From the NCBI GenBank assembly GCA_947561715.1, contig OX387197.1:3911001-3975000 (forward strand): a stretch of DNA of 64,000 nt. Direction: 5' to 3'. Within the stretch, counting starts at the first letter, position 1; each line of letters begins with the position of its first letter. Origin of the DNA: Ascidia mentula (Eukaryota; Chordata; Ascidiacea; Phlebobranchia; Ascidiidae). The notes beneath the pieces were generated by a model, which was not told where the DNA came from, did no database searches, and saw nothing but the letters and a program-made list of their open reading frames with translations. The position numbers were made by a program, and so were the translations under genes. Shown here in pieces: positions 10,482 through 22,529 of the stretch.

Positions 10482-10797
10482 ACCGTATTAACTCGATTGT
10501 AAGCCGCCCTCGGTTATGAGCCGCACGTAAATGTTAAAGGCAAAGTTAGGTGCCCTACAATAACAATTGTCGTTTAAAATTGTTAGGTACGCTGATAACT
10601 GTGTGTGATAAAATGTATTGGCAAGGCAGAGCGTATTAAAGGTGAATTTCATTGAAATTCAGAGCCGCAGACAAATTATCGGCGTGACATTAAATAATTC
10701 ACGCCGCCCTTGAATATTAGCCGCCCTCGAATATTAGCCGCACAAACGGTAGGATAAAAAACTTTATAAGCCGCGGGATACAATCGAGTAAATACGG
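10482..10797. mobile_element. MITE with CCGTATT-ACTCGATTGTA inverted ends
   Basis: The left end (taccgtattaactcgattg) and the right end (caatcgagtaaatacggt) are inverted copies of each other over about 20 bp. The inside is rich in the phrase gccgccct/tattagccgc. The element is about 315 bp, has no ORF and no convincing target duplication beyond a possible TA/TT. Similar inverted ends are widespread in invertebrate genomes, which supports a mariner-like non-autonomous element. Confidence 0.75.
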
Positions 10798-10913
10798 TTC
10801 TCAGTTTGAACTATAAAATGAAGAAGAAACAGGCATAATAGCATTCTTCAAATGAGTTTAAATATATATGAAAAGGATTTTTTTCGGATTATCAGCATGG
10901 ACTAAAGCTACAT

Positions 10914-11240
10914 TTACAAATGACACGACACCCATTTCGCCAAACCGTTGTAAATTGCCACTGCGTAGCAATTTGCAATCTGTAGAGATTTCATGTGGGA
11001 AACGAAAGCGTTCATATCTTCATTATGTAGTAAATAATACCCGAGTAACTGCGATGCCTGAGTAGAAGATATGTCTTGATTATATTTTTCAATGAATACA
11101 CTCATATAACTCACCTTTGTGTATCCGCCACTCGCTAACAGACCGGCATTAACAGGACCGACTCCAGGTAAACTGAGTACGGAAGCTCCCATTATTGGTC
11201 TTTGAACAAAAGTGGTGTGAACGCGACTGTTCGTTGCCAT
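10914..11240 (-). CDS. BAF-like protein A (barrier-to-autointegration factor family), two exons
   Basis: The unspliced frame is 108 codons, but it contains a strong donor, ACAAAG|GTGAGT, at 11115/11114 and an acceptor, TTCTACTCAG, ending at 11058. Removing this 57-nt phase-0 intron leaves 42 + 47 = 89 residues, exactly the length of human BAF. Residues 19-42 (ASVLSLPGVGPVNAGLLASG and onwards) align with the BAF helix-hairpin-helix around its GIG turn. Exon 2 (ASQLLGYYLLHNEDMNAF...) aligns without gaps with the BAF C-terminal half, including the N/K-E-D-[ML] block. BAF is a small dimeric double-stranded-DNA-binding protein of chromatin and the nuclear envelope that also limits retroviral autointegration. 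The start ATG (11240) follows ATAA and leaves an N-terminus similar in length to BAF. Overall identity is low, so function is inferred from the fold, not from close orthology. Confidence 0.78.
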   Translation of the reverse strand: MATNSRVHTTFVQRPIMGASVLSLPGVGPVNAGLLASGGYTKVSYMSVFIEKYNQDISSTQASQLLGYYLLHNEDMNAFVSHMKSLQIANCYAVAIYNGLAKWVSCHL

Positions 11241-11690
11241 TTATATTCTGTTCCAAGTCAATATATATCAGTGAAATATTTGGTTGAGTTAAAGAGGCAT
11301 CATCATGCTTCTGCCTTTAAAAAGAAATAGTTAGCTTTATTTCAGGGAAAGCAGTGATAAAGAAAAAGGGAAACCGCGTCATAATATGTCGCAAAAATGT
11401 ACTAATACAAAATATAGTCAAAGTACATTTCTTAACGGTCAACAACACACGCGTTCTTGTAAAGCCCATCTAAGAGGAATTGTTTCCCAAATATAGGCCT
11501 AAACCGTTTTTTATTTCAAGTATGGCTAAATGTAATGTCTTGGCATACAAAGTAAAAATTCAGTTCAGTGAACGTCATTGTTTAAAAGTATAAGGGAAAT
11601 ATTTGTTGTAGACAAAACGTGATCGCTTGTGTTGTTATGTGAAAAATGTATCACAAAGTCATTTTCACGTTGCTAATACCAAATCCTTAT
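11241..11690. other. Upstream region of gene A, no other feature
   Basis: About 450 bp upstream of gene A's start has no ORF with recognisable content. A TATA-like atatat lies at about 11262-11270, a short distance upstream of the start codon. Whether it is a promoter cannot be decided here. Confidence 0.3.
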
Positions 11691-13265
11691 CCAGTAAAAC
11701 GACAAACGTCCTGGATGATGTGTAACAACAAGATTGGTTGAAAATTTCCAGAATTAATGATTGACCAACGAACGGCAAGATCACAAAACGTCTCCGATCA
11801 ACACCGTTATTTAATCGGGTTGGTGGAGGGCCAGAGGTTGGATTGCAACACGGCAATAAATCACAGCGTGCCTGGACAACAAACTCTCTGTACCCATAGA
11901 GTCTGTTTGAAAAACATCCGCAACAAGAAATTAACATTATTAACCTTCCAAATTACATATTCTGACCATATTGCACAGTCAAAACTTAAATTTATTTTGA
12001 AAAAAGTCATTTCTTCCTGCTATAGCTGCTGCAACCAACCTCTCAATTGCGATGACGAGTTGGTCGGTATCATAGCAATTAATTTTTTGCGCCATGTTGT
12101 CCGACAAAACTTGCAATGACCCATACACTGGGGAACAACACGTTAAAAACATATCCTGGCAACGCTTCACTGAAGGCAGTTTGTCACTTTTGTTCTGGCG
12201 CGCTTTGATTTATTGCATATAGTGTTGCAATTTAACATACGCCCTCCACAAAGTGATCGGTGCCGTTTTAATAACTCGATGTTTGTTGGTTAATCATTAA
12301 TTCTGAAACATTGGAAAACAACATGTTGCAATAAATAGTGCAACACTTCGCTTGTTTTGAAAACTTGAAAGTACCATGAGTTTCACAGCTCATTTGGACT
12401 GTCCTATTTCGTTTACGCCAAACTTCACAAGTCATTTCAAGTTTTTGAATGAATTTACATAGTGTCGTAATATCAGCATTTTCACGCGATGTGTGCTGGT
12501 TAGGTGAAGATTCCAGGACAAATGTTCGTTAAAACACAGCTTTTGGTTCTAAACGTTTTTCGTTCTTGACCCAAAAAAAGCCACTGTAATGATTGCAGTG
12601 GTATAAGAAGCAGGCGCTTCAAAATTACTACCGTGTTTTCTAATTTTACACAAAATTACGAAACTTTTATCAAAACCATTGGTGAACACTCGCGGCACTA
12701 CTGACACAGTTAAAGAAACCTTGGTCTATTGTGCGTAGTTACTGATTGAATATAAAGTTACAAAACGTTTGTTAAACTATAGCAAAAAGGGCCACAAAAC
12801 ACACGTGAGAATAAACGTAATAAACCACCAGAGAATTGCTTTTTTACATATTGCCCGCATCCAAGTCCTGTGTTTATCTTCAATTTAATTCTAAACGTTT
12901 ACATATCAGTAAATTACTTAAACTCCTTATTAAAATATGCTGACACAAATATTACGTTGTTATTGCTGCCATACGTGACAATTTTGCAACGTACTGATAT
13001 ATCCTAGTTCAATAGTAAACGAACCTTCGGTAAACATAAGTCCACGTTTAACTGTGCCAATTTTTTTGCAAATTTAGCGCAACAATCGATACATCACTCA
13101 AACCAAATGCAGATCACCAATATTGGTGTGTCACTACACTGTTCCTTATCTATTTAGTAACGAAAAGTGTTTGGTCCGCGCAAGAATTTAAAGCTAGATA
13201 CAAAATATGAGAGACAAAACCACTGCGCACAACACCTTACCGTAAGGAAAAGTTGGACCAACTGT
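11691..13265. repeat. Dispersed copy of the 3.17-kb repeat family (partial)
   Basis: From ccagtaaaacgacaaacgtc to ccgtaaggaaaagttggac, this 1.57-kb block is similar to parts of the units at 54.9-57.2 kb and 58.1-61.1 kb. Landmarks are the gattggttgaaaatttccag arm, the gcggaggttggattgcaaca segment and tggtccgcgcaagaatttaa. Only one arm of the unit's 38-bp palindrome is present here. No protein is encoded. Confidence 0.8.
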
Positions 13266-13465
13266 GGGCAACGGCGGTTGGTTTTCAACAATAACCTTCT
13301 TTAGCAACGACGTTATGATGAATGCGGATCACTTGGTTAAAAGACTCGGACAAAAGGTTCGTGGCGTCAAAGACAGGTGGTATGTTGACATAAGCCCGGC
13401 TCTACCTTTGCGGTATTTAGAATCTATTTAGACAAGTCCATACCTGAGCAGCGTTTGCAAGAGAT

Positions 13466-13735
13466 ATCTCCACCCTGCCATTGGTATTCATCGTATGTTG
13501 TTTTTATTTCGTGAGAAGAGTGACACGCGAAACTCGCAACTTTCTAGCGTTCGGAAAAATATTTCCACCCTACCATTGGTATTCATCGTATGTTGTTTTT
13601 ATTTCGTGAGAAGAGTGACACGCGAAACTTGCAACTATCTAGCGTTCGGAAAAATATTTCCACCCTACCATTGGTATTCATCGTATGTTGCTTTCATATC
13701 GTGAGAAGAGTGACACGCGAAACTCGCAACGAACA
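13466..13735. repeat. 95-bp minisatellite, about 2.8 copies
   Basis: The motif ccattggtattcatcgtatg recurs with a 95-bp period (for example at 13495, 13590 and about 13685), with a few substitutions per copy. A single related unit, with its 5' and 3' flanks, lies at 48060-48330. The tandem state is therefore a local expansion of one block of a dispersed repeat. Confidence 0.85.
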
Positions 13736-13920
13736 AATAATCCTTGTTTTAACGTTGAATAACTTTTATACCTGTATAACTTTTATACATGTATAACACT
13801 TATACATGTCTCAAATTCGAAATGTTTTAATATACATGAAATATGAAATTGGGAAATTAATGTTCATACTGACATCATTGGGACGTTTAGGTTGAAAACA
13901 TTCGTGTGTAAGAAACATGG

Positions 13921-15705
13921 CATGTTGGACACGCTCCGTTGCAACCCATGTAAGTTGCGCATGGGGTGACAATTATTTCTCGACCCAATGGTTTTCTGAA
14001 GGTCATAAGGGCCACAATATACCCACCTATAGAGAAAACCTCATCTCTCGGCCTGATCGCAAAAAACGCCTACTGCTGATATGAAAATCTTGTCTCAAAA
14101 CTTGTCGCATGTCATCTCAAGTAAAACAGAACACGAAAAAATGGTGTAATTTTATCAACATCATGGGGGTGTAAAATATAGTTACAGCAGTTGAATAGTT
14201 ACTGTTCTTGTTGATCATGTTTAATTTGAGATAAAATGAATTGAAATAATGCTCCTTGTGTTGTAAATGTTTTCACTGCTTATTTAGTTAATTTTTTTTT
14301 TAAGTGAGACAAAATTTTCACCTCAGCTTGTTTTTATTGTTTTCAGGTCACGAAAAAAAAATTTCTAATGCAAAGATAAGATGTATGGCCTTTAGGAAAC
14401 AATTTAATCGAGAAATTAGTTTAACTCAACGTTAGCCAGCAACGTAGAATTAATAGTGAAACTAAAAAGTCTGCGATGCCTTGACATGTTGAAAATACAT
14501 GATTTAAATATAAACCAACTTTACTGTTAAAGCCACGTTACTGCTTGACACGCTCTGTTGCAACACAAGTAAGCAACACGTTGGGTGAAAGTAATTTCTT
14601 GACTCAAAAGGAAAAAAAATGTCACAGTTGCTGATGGAAGCTGTAACAGATCGAGAAACCCCCAAAATTACGTCACAACATAAATCGCTTGGAGTCACGC
14701 AAAAAATACGTCGCAGTGACGTTTCCACAAATACGCCCACTGTAACCCTTACGCTCTACCATACGCTGTCACGTATAACCTGAATGAGAAAAAACCTTAA
14801 CCTGAATTGTCTTCGTTGCATGTTTCTCTTTATCGCCTCTAACGGTTACCTGCGATCTCTATGACAGCTCGTTGGTGTGGCCAAGCGACATTACATATGC
14901 GTGGCTGTCACGCGAAAGACTGGCTGAAGGACTTACTTTTTATCACTCTTACGGATTTTGATAAAGATAAGTGGTTTCGCCTCTCACGCCATCGTTCACT
15001 GTTGATTGGCTATGTGGAGTAAATGACGTATGCCACTACATAACAGAGAGATAGTCCGTTGAAGTGTGCACACGTAACAATATAATTTTGGGTGCTTTGA
15101 AACTGAAAACAGCAAATTATTATCCCAATACGAACGTACAAGTGTCCCCTTATCCATGTATGCCAGCCGCCAAAGCAGAATGCTACACTGCAAATAAAAT
15201 ATTCCTATATCAACCAAAATGTTTTGATAGAATATTCCAAGCTAGAATGTAAACACCCAAACGGCTATAAAGCACTAAATTTTTGTGAAAAGGAAATAAA
15301 ATTTCCGCCGCACTTAAATTGTTTTAAATGTATTATTTAATACATCAACAGCTACCAATACAAGGGTTTAAACACAAGCATTTTGACAGAAAGTAGCTTA
15401 GAGAAACGCTTACCATTGGCACAAACTGCATATCCTTTTATCAACACCTAGAGAGTCGGATATAAACAGTTTTGCCCCCTAGGGCGCGGTATGGAACTAT
15501 TTGCAAATTTCATTACCCAAATCTTGTTTTGCCACAATTATTCAAAGCGCTTGAGGAGATAGATAAGTATGCTGTAGTTTTTAAAATATTCCAGCGCTTC
15601 TGACATTGTTGGACGCGACTCGAGACGACATTTGGTGTCGCCAATGACAACTATTGGGCTGTTTAACTATAATTGGCTTTAAATGGCCTTGTAGGGATTG
15701 CATTT
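13921..15705. repeat. Dispersed ~1.8-kb repeat, copy 2
   Basis: Colinear with about 3038-4835. This copy contains an extra segment (15042 onward, after cactacataac) that forms the left arm of an inverted repeat whose other arm lies just beyond the copy's right end. Confidence 0.8.
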
Positions 15706-15836
15706 TTTAATATAAAAATTAAGTTTGACAAGGGACACTGTACGCTCGTATTGGGACAATAATTTGATGTTTTCAGTTTCAAAGCGCCCAAATTTGTGTT
15801 GTTATGTGTGCACCCTTCAAGAGACCATCTCTCTTT
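15042..15836. repeat. ~110-bp inverted repeat arms (15042-15151 and 15729-15836)
   Basis: The right arm is the reverse complement of the left arm with moderate divergence. For example, gggtgctttgaaactgaaaa at about 15090 pairs with ttttcagtttcaaagcgccc at 15771-15790. The 578-bp interval holds the end of the dispersed repeat. This may be a foldback or MITE-like element nested in the repeat. Confidence 0.6.
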
Positions 15837-16840
15837 TCCCACGATGCATTTTGTTTGCCAAACAACAAAACAAAAGATGTAAGCCAAACCAACGGACTTT
15901 GTTCTGAAATCCAGAGATTCTCTAACTCGCAACGGCCTGGTTCCTCTTTTTAAGTTTCCAGGAGTGTATAGTGCAACAATTAAAAAAATGTTTGAAAAAA
16001 TGACGACAAATAACATGCAAAGTCAGGCTTCGTTTACCAAAAATTGCAAAAAACTTGGTTGTGTGCATAAAATATCAAGGCGTTACGTACATTTACCGAA
16101 ATAAGGTTCACTAGCATCGCAATCCTACATGGCTATGCGAAAGCAAGGTATCACTTCTGCGTTTTACCGAAGGTATTATGTTTCCTGCTTTGGTCAAATT
16201 AAATTAAATGTTCGATGTGTTACAAGGGTAATGTTTCAATGTTTTATCTTTGCAAGATTATCGACGCACCAAAATCCAAAATTTACCAACAGAAAACTTG
16301 CAATTTTTATTTCATATTATCTGGTTGTGTTGGTAACGTAAGTCAAGGCTCTCGACCAGTATACACCAAGTTCAAAACCTGTTCAGGCTTCCATTTTCTT
16401 GTAATTCTACTCATGTGATCTGTTTCGATAAGCCCAAAGCTCTCATTTACTTCTAAGTACGTTTAGTTACAAAGAATATGAACTTATACTACCGTTCATA
16501 AATATTGACACTTTACGTCCGTTCTGAGACTATAAGAGCGCATTTTGATATTTCTCTACTGAAGGCTTAGCTTGTGACATAAGAAATAAAAAAAAAACTA
16601 GTGAGAATGTTTCTGAGCCTCGATTTCAAACGCATGTCACAAGTGGTGCCAACAACAAATTAATCCTTAAAAGTTCATTGATATCATCGCCACACATATC
16701 GGGATTTATGCTCGGAATAACTGGATTCTAATCTCAGCGGGTTGAAAAAACATTTCCGAAGTTCTATATGCGGGTTTCGAGCCCAGGATGTCCTTATAGT
16801 TAAAATCCCTGTAAATGAAAAGAATATGTACGCATTTTTA
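15837..16840. other. No supported gene
   Basis: Two overlapping plus-strand open frames (16129-16418) have no recognisable motif. A short piece (gctatgcgaaagcaaggtat) resembles sequence near 53365, so part of this stretch is repeat-derived. Confidence 0.35.
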
Positions 16841-16843
16841 CGA

Positions 16844-16917
16844 GCTTTCGCGGGTACCTCTCATTTCATCAAATGAAAAGGGTCACACCTCATAAAACTA
16901 GAGGTACTCGCGAAAGC
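16844..16917. repeat. 18-bp hairpin, gctttcgcgggtacctct arms
   Basis: 16844-16861 pairs with 16900-16917 with one mismatch. The 38-bp loop contains a second small palindrome (tttcatcaaatgaaa). The hairpin is GC-rich in an AT-rich setting and lies about 190 bp beyond the 3' end of gene D (minus strand). It could be a foldback element or a structured RNA. Confidence 0.6.
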
Positions 16918-17106
16918 TTGTGTTTTTGGAAAATAAAAGCCAGTCTTCTCAGAAGAATGGCAAATCAGGATAATTCAGTTCATAAACACATGACTATTAC
17001 GACACATTTCATAACACATTTATTACAGGCATCGGTCATGTTATAAACACACAGGTCAGGCAACTACTAATAAGTACACTTCTATACATATCCCTCATAA
17101 TTTAGT

Positions 17107-19334
17107 TTAATCACTTGTCGACTTTTTATGTGTCGATGTTTTGCCACCATTTACACTGAAATAAATCTCGAAACCCCAAAAGGTTTCATCGGCCCAATGA
17201 GGGTTGACCTTCAAAACATGATATGTTTCCATGAATTCCTTTACAACATCTTCGCGATATCCTCCATGTTTTATGTATATGTCGAAAAGATCTTCAATCT
17301 GACGCAAAAATATCGGGCATCAATAAACTTCATCACATCAACTTTGAGCTAATGTTTACTGGGTATTTTTAACAAATTATCAGGTACAACAGAACAAGGC
17401 CAACTAAGTCTCCTTTCATATTTAGCACGATTTTAGTACATGGTTCTATAAATGAATGTTTTTAAATAGTAAAAATTTTTCCTGACTTTCTTATTGATGG
17501 GAACCTGTGCCAGATTAACCTTAAGGATTATGCCTTGCGACAGCCAAAAACGCTGCCACTTACAAGTTCTGAATTAAAGAGGCTGAACGTTCAACAGGGT
17601 TTTTTTAACCGCATTCTTGGTAAGCGCTATGTTCAGGCGGTTTGTCATAAATTGCCTCGGGTCCAACAGAGTATAAAAAAGATAATTTTCAAAAACTTTT
17701 AAAGGGTTCGGGTTTTTTTACACATTTTTACATTTTTTTAAAAGTAGAGTATTTTTTGAGATTCATCATTTGTCAACATGGTCAATATCTCCCATAACAG
17801 AAAGAACATCGCATAAAACTTTCAATACCGTTTTCCCGGCCTCTGTTAGATGTGCATCACGTATACCGGGGAAATCCTTCTTTTTCATATCCTTAATATC
17901 TTTGTAGAGATATTCATCCCTCTTAATTCCCTGCGAAAAATTAATCGAATCGTTTTATCGCAAGCATGTAAATTACCAATACTTACTAAGTAGCCGACGC
18001 GTTGATATAAGGGATCCAAGTCCTGCAAAAATTCTTTGCTTTATTGCTGTTTCGATTTTCATGGAAATATTAAGCTTGTTTTATTTTGTTTATATACTTG
18101 TGTGTGTGCCCCGAAAAAAAAACTTACTTCGTATGTTTTAATTGAGTCATCTTTTGGTTCATCCTTGATCGCCTGTTAAAATATTTTTTAATGACTGACT
18201 TAATGAATTATAAAAAACACGTTTATATTTTCTTATACTTTCGGGCCAATAAGATATTTGACGGCTTTACTTAAATACTCTACACAAATTTGATCTGGAA
18301 TGCGCACTTCTTACGTGATCTTTACAGTAGTTGTTAGGAAAAGGCGGGCTTTTCTTACGATAAGTAAACTTCGTAATATGGCGGAAATATCTGCGAATGA
18401 CTGCAAAAACGTGTGAAAATTCAAAACACTTTTTGTGGACCAGCGAAATTTAAACTAAAGTAAAATAAACAGAATATGCTAACTTTTTGACCCAACAATA
18501 TGAGCTTTGTGCCTTATTTTATGTTAAAAGATAAAATCCTTGCACTCTCCCGTCTAGTGTTTGCCCGAACCCAATTGTACGTGTTTTGCGAAAGTGGGGT
18601 TAATGGACAAAAATAAATGAACTGTATACCATGACGACCTCTCCAATGATTTTCAGCCTCCGCCTAGAATAATCTTATGGCGCTTTACCGCAAACAAGCC
18701 TTTAGCACAAGCCTAAATCCTCACACAATCATCGTTTGGGGTCTCTTACGTAATCATTAATTTTTTTACATAGTTCAATAGACTATGTATAGATATAACT
18801 GTATTTTGTTCAGCGATGAATGGTAAGTGAGTTTTAGTTATTAAGGAAATGCATTTACCAAATATTGCAACGAAAAGCCCTTATTGTAATAAAACATTTT
18901 ATTGCAAAGCAAATGTTCTTCAATGTTATGATTCAATGTTATGATAGAAATGTCAATATGTGCAAATGTTATTTACTTTTTTCTTTATTGCTGAGTTTGG
19001 AGGAAATATTTAATAAAAAACTTAATTTGCTTGGTGTCTTTGAGCTTGGTCGACTGTTAAATTTTTTTTTTTTACTGCATAACGAATTTTTAAAAACATT
19101 ATATAGTTTTATACAATTTCGTTTCAGTAACATATACATTGCTAACTTATTGATATCGATGGTATGCTTCTTACCATTTTATTAAGATCGTCTGAGAGGG
19201 AATTATCCGCATCCTGCAAAATCAAAGTTTAAAATGTTGTTGACAAACTAAGTTGTTTAATTACTTACAGTCTTGTGAGATGAAGTTGAACTATTAGGGT
19301 CTTTTGGCTGTAGTTTTGGTTTTTGAGATGACAT
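17107..19334 (-). CDS. BAF-like protein D with spliced N-terminal extension, six exons
   Basis: Six exons, all joined in phase 0: 19334-19269, 19213-19175, 18172-18128, 18022-17987, 17930-17829 and 17298-17107. Donors are GTAAGT/GTAAGA except the fifth (ACG|GTATTG), and all acceptors end CAG. The total is 159 residues. Exon 1 begins MSSQKPKLQP, exons 2-4 are 13, 15 and 12 residues of polar, acidic sequence, and exon 5 ends in the HhH-like KKDFPGIRDAHLTEAGKT. Exon 6 (63 residues) carries EDVVKEFMETYHVLKVNPHW, which aligns with the BAF C-terminal helices and with gene C exon 3, also 63 residues. The turn reads PGIR rather than GIG, and the helix after it is shorter than in BAF. An alternative is read-through of exon 5 to a stop about 20 codons on. 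The tail has a basic stretch (STHKKSTSD). Confidence 0.7.
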
Positions 19335-20500
19335 TTCAGTGTTTATCCTAAAGCTTATCTATACGAAACAAAACCAATAAATAGTAACATTTAGCTTTTT
19401 CTGTTTACGAAATAGATATGGTTGAAAACGTAGTTGGAAATTATTACAGCAGTTTTAAGGAAATTATTACAGCGGGTTTGGTGAAATATCTGCGAAATTG
19501 TAATCGATCAAATCTAGTGTTGTCAGACGTGGTGTCTCTTGTTTCCTTGAAGCATCGCTGATCATGTGCAACGACACCGTATGGTCGAGTTACTAGTTTC
19601 TCCTCAATACAATACATCAGTTCGCAACATGACCATTGACGCAAAAAAAACAAATGTTCGCTGCGTCTAACAAGGAATAATACGTCACAACATTGTTACT
19701 AACCAGATTCAAACCCACAAAAAAGGGCAATTCCTCAAAAAAGAGACTGCAATAGTGTAACGAACGATTTGGTTTTGAATTGTAACAACCTGCAACACTA
19801 AACGGTAGATAAATTGAAAATTATTATCCGCCTGCGAACACACCAAGTGTCGCTGTTCACAGTTAAGTGTCTATGTCTTCTGGATATAATCACATATTGT
19901 ACAATATGCAGGCGAGACATATCGATGTTGCTTATATATGCATGTCAGTAGCCGCAGTAGAACGCTTGACTACCAATAAAACATTCCTATCTCAAATTCA
20001 AAGTTTTTAATTAAAAATGTTTATGCTTGAGAAAATTTAATAGATTGGTTGCCACTGTGTCACCGTACATAGATATGTTCAAGAAATGTACGTATTGGTC
20101 ATTGTCTCATCAAGACTTCGTTAATATGACGTAATTGAACAAAGCCACGCGATATTAATGACACGACTTCTTCCTTCAATAGCTTTCGCGTAGGAGAAAC
20201 TAACAATGAAGCAACAGCAGCACAACAAGACTGTAACCAAAAATGCTTCGGATTTTCGTGTCATAATGGTAATGCATGATTTCGTAATACTGGCTAGTCA
20301 AGTGGCATCCTGTCTTTAAATTGCGCGAACTAAAAGAACAGCACATGGTGCATCATCGTTAACCTTATTCGTTCTTAGATTAGAGCAAACGAGATAGCTA
20401 ATTTCCTTTGCGGGTCGCTAGGCGGGTGGGATTATCAGCCAACAAATAAACAGGTTAACACACGAACAAACTCATCCGATTTCACAGCATCAATTATAAC
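19335..20500. other. Gene D upstream region, repeat fragments only
   Basis: No exon was recognised. Pieces around 20335-20420 (gaacagcacatggtgcatca) match 27311-27340 and 28631-28660, so the stretch is partly dispersed repeat. Confidence 0.4.
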
Positions 20501-20539
20501 ATAGACTGTCAAATACACAAGATCATTACAAAAAACTCC

Positions 20540-20960
20540 AAACAAATTTATCTGACGCTATGTTGGAGTGCGAAAAATGACTCAGCCCAGCGACTTATAC
20601 ATATAACTGATAACAAAGCTAATACAACTGCTGGTTTGTTAGACGCGGTATGTGTTGTTCCCGTAAAGCGTCACTGATCATATTGCAAACAGATCTTTGG
20701 GTCGAGAACCGAGTTTCGCCCCAAACACAATAAACTTCCGTTCGCAACATGATCGTTAACACTTCGAAAATGGTTGAGAATATTCAAACCAATCATTGTT
20801 ACATTGTTGACCTAAACGGTTTTCTTTGCTTATCGAAGCGTCACACTGGTCGTATTACATACAGAACCGTTCACCGCCAGTTTATCAGATGCTATTTTGT
20901 TGCAGACGTGTACGACCTTCGCCCCAACACAATTCAGAACCGTTTGGACGAGAAATGAGT
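20540..20960. repeat. Copy of the 27.5-29.1 kb dispersed repeat
   Basis: Landmarks aactgataacaaagctaata, gttcccgtaaagcgtcactg, aatggttgagaatattc and ttgttgacctaaacggtttt occur here and at 27553-27780 and 28866-29100 in the same order and strand. A short internal duplication follows (gtttggacgagaaatgagtt), also seen at 21710. Confidence 0.75.
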
Positions 20961-22130
20961 TTCACCCCAACTTAACTTGAATTGTAATTCCGTTTACATA
21001 ACAAATCATAGCGAATTCGAATGCGCTTTCCTCAATCACTCCTCCCGTTTTTTTCGCAAGAGGAGCTCCAGAACTCTTAATCGCTCTCGCGGTCAATCCA
21101 TTCGAAGGAGGTGTATTGAATTCGCTTCACTTTTACAACATTTCGAAAACAGATAAACAGAAGGGGTTGCAGGTGTGCGCTTTTGAATTTGTCGCATTGC
21201 ATCAGGTAACGACAAAATAACAAAAGATTTGTGCTTAACACTCGATTTAAAGTTGCTGTAACCGTTTACTTTTCGTGCTATGTTGAGGAATCCAGCAGAC
21301 TAAAACGTTTTAGTGCAATTCTTCTCTTGTCTTCCTGACATAGTTCAAGAGAACGTCACAGATTTTTAGATGTTTGCCTATTGTACAACGTTCATCAGTA
21401 AATATTAACAACGAAAATCACTCATGAAAAATACATTCGAGTTGTAAATTAGATTGAAATGTTTCAATTCGTCTTGAACACGGCTAAAATGGGCTTACGC
21501 CAAAACACACACAAATGCAAGAACATTTTAAAATGTCGCAGCTACCTAAACGAGATTAAAACGAATATTACATCCTTGTATAAACCAGACCAATGTGGAA
21601 AATAACATATATTTGTAAAATTTGGATTCAAACCAATCACCGTTACATTGTTGGACGCCATGTTTTTTCGCTTCGTCGAAGCGGCATCTATCGTATTACA
21701 AACAGAACGGTTTGGACGAGAAATTAGTTTCACCCGACACAATTATTCAACCAAAACCTGATCGGTGTCGCTAGAATGCGGTGACTTTCAAACTGCGCTT
21801 GGTGACGCTATGGTGTGTCAGTTTAAGTTTACAAGGACGTCACGCAACAAATTAAACAAACATAAGTTACTTTTTTGAACCATATTAGGGGAAAGGTAAA
21901 GTCAGCATTCTGCGACTAAATTTTGGTTGACTGATGAGAGAAAACGTGATATTTACCGAGGAAATATTTCATCCAAAATGCGGTAAATTTAAAGCAGGTA
22001 ATCGTTGTTGTATCAAACATTCCATGCACTGTTTTGCAGAATAACTTCAAGCGAAAAACGCACATCAAAATATAAACCTCGATTACGATGCACAAAAACT
22101 TCTGAAAACCATATTATTAAGAACATGATA
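20961..22130. other. No supported gene
   Basis: The stretch has diverged repeat pieces (caccgttacattgttggacg at about 21637 resembles 20797) and otherwise unique AT-rich sequence. No motif-bearing frame was found. Confidence 0.35.
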
Positions 22131-22132
22131 CC

Positions 22133-22235
22133 ACACCGGGATTTGAACCCACGATGTTCAGGGCACTAATCTGATCTGGTTTTCTGCTTCATATTGCCCG
22201 ATGCTGCCACTCGCCCGCCTTCTTGGGTTGATTTC
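22133..22235 (-). repeat. tRNA-derived SINE or tRNA pseudogene
   Basis: On the minus strand GGTTCAAATCC (22150-22140) is a perfect RNA polymerase III B-box inside a T-arm-like GGGTTCAAATCCCGG. About 50-60 nt before it, GAGTGGCAGCATCGG resembles an A-box. The acceptor ends do not pair, so this is not a functional tRNA. It lies against a block (22240-22470) of the 4.5-kb dispersed repeat. Confidence 0.55.
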
Positions 22236-22239
22236 GTTC

Positions 22240-22475
22240 TGGGCACAAACTACACATCATTTTAACGCCACCTAGAGAGCATGCCATTAAAAGATTTTAT
22301 ACCCCTAGGTAGCGGAGTGGTACGTTTTGGGTATCTCATAGTCCGCACCGCACTCGACGAGGAAGATTGCAGAGTAAAACATTGGTACAAAAACCTTTAG
22401 TTAGTTATTAACTGAGTATAAAAAATACGAGCGCTTGTGAAACTGTTGGACGCGACTGGAGACGAAATTTTCTGG
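22240..22475. repeat. Fragment of the 1.8-kb dispersed repeat
   Basis: The phrases gggcacaaactacacatc, cacctagagagc, cccctaggtagcgg and ttggacgcgactggagacga match 4545-4760 and 15420-15630 in order. Confidence 0.7.
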
Positions 22476-22494
22476 TATCCTAAATTTGGCTTTC

Positions 22495-22524
22495 CGTTTG
22501 TTTGTTTGTTTGTTTGTTTGTTTA
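22495..22524. repeat. (GTTT)n microsatellite
   Basis: About seven uninterrupted GTTT units follow tttcc. The same locus in related repeat copies (3005-3020) has only one or two units. Confidence 0.85.
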
Positions 22525-22529
22525 CATGA

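Noticed and set aside
11757..12119. 120-codon plus-strand frame and its antisense partner (11665-11937)
   Set aside because: Both lie in a copy of the 3.17-kb repeat family. Equivalent frames in other copies are broken or shifted.
16770..16795. gggtttcgagcccaggatg looks like a tRNA T-arm
   Set aside because: No A-box at the right distance on either strand and no paired acceptor stem. It is too weak to call a SINE or tRNA.
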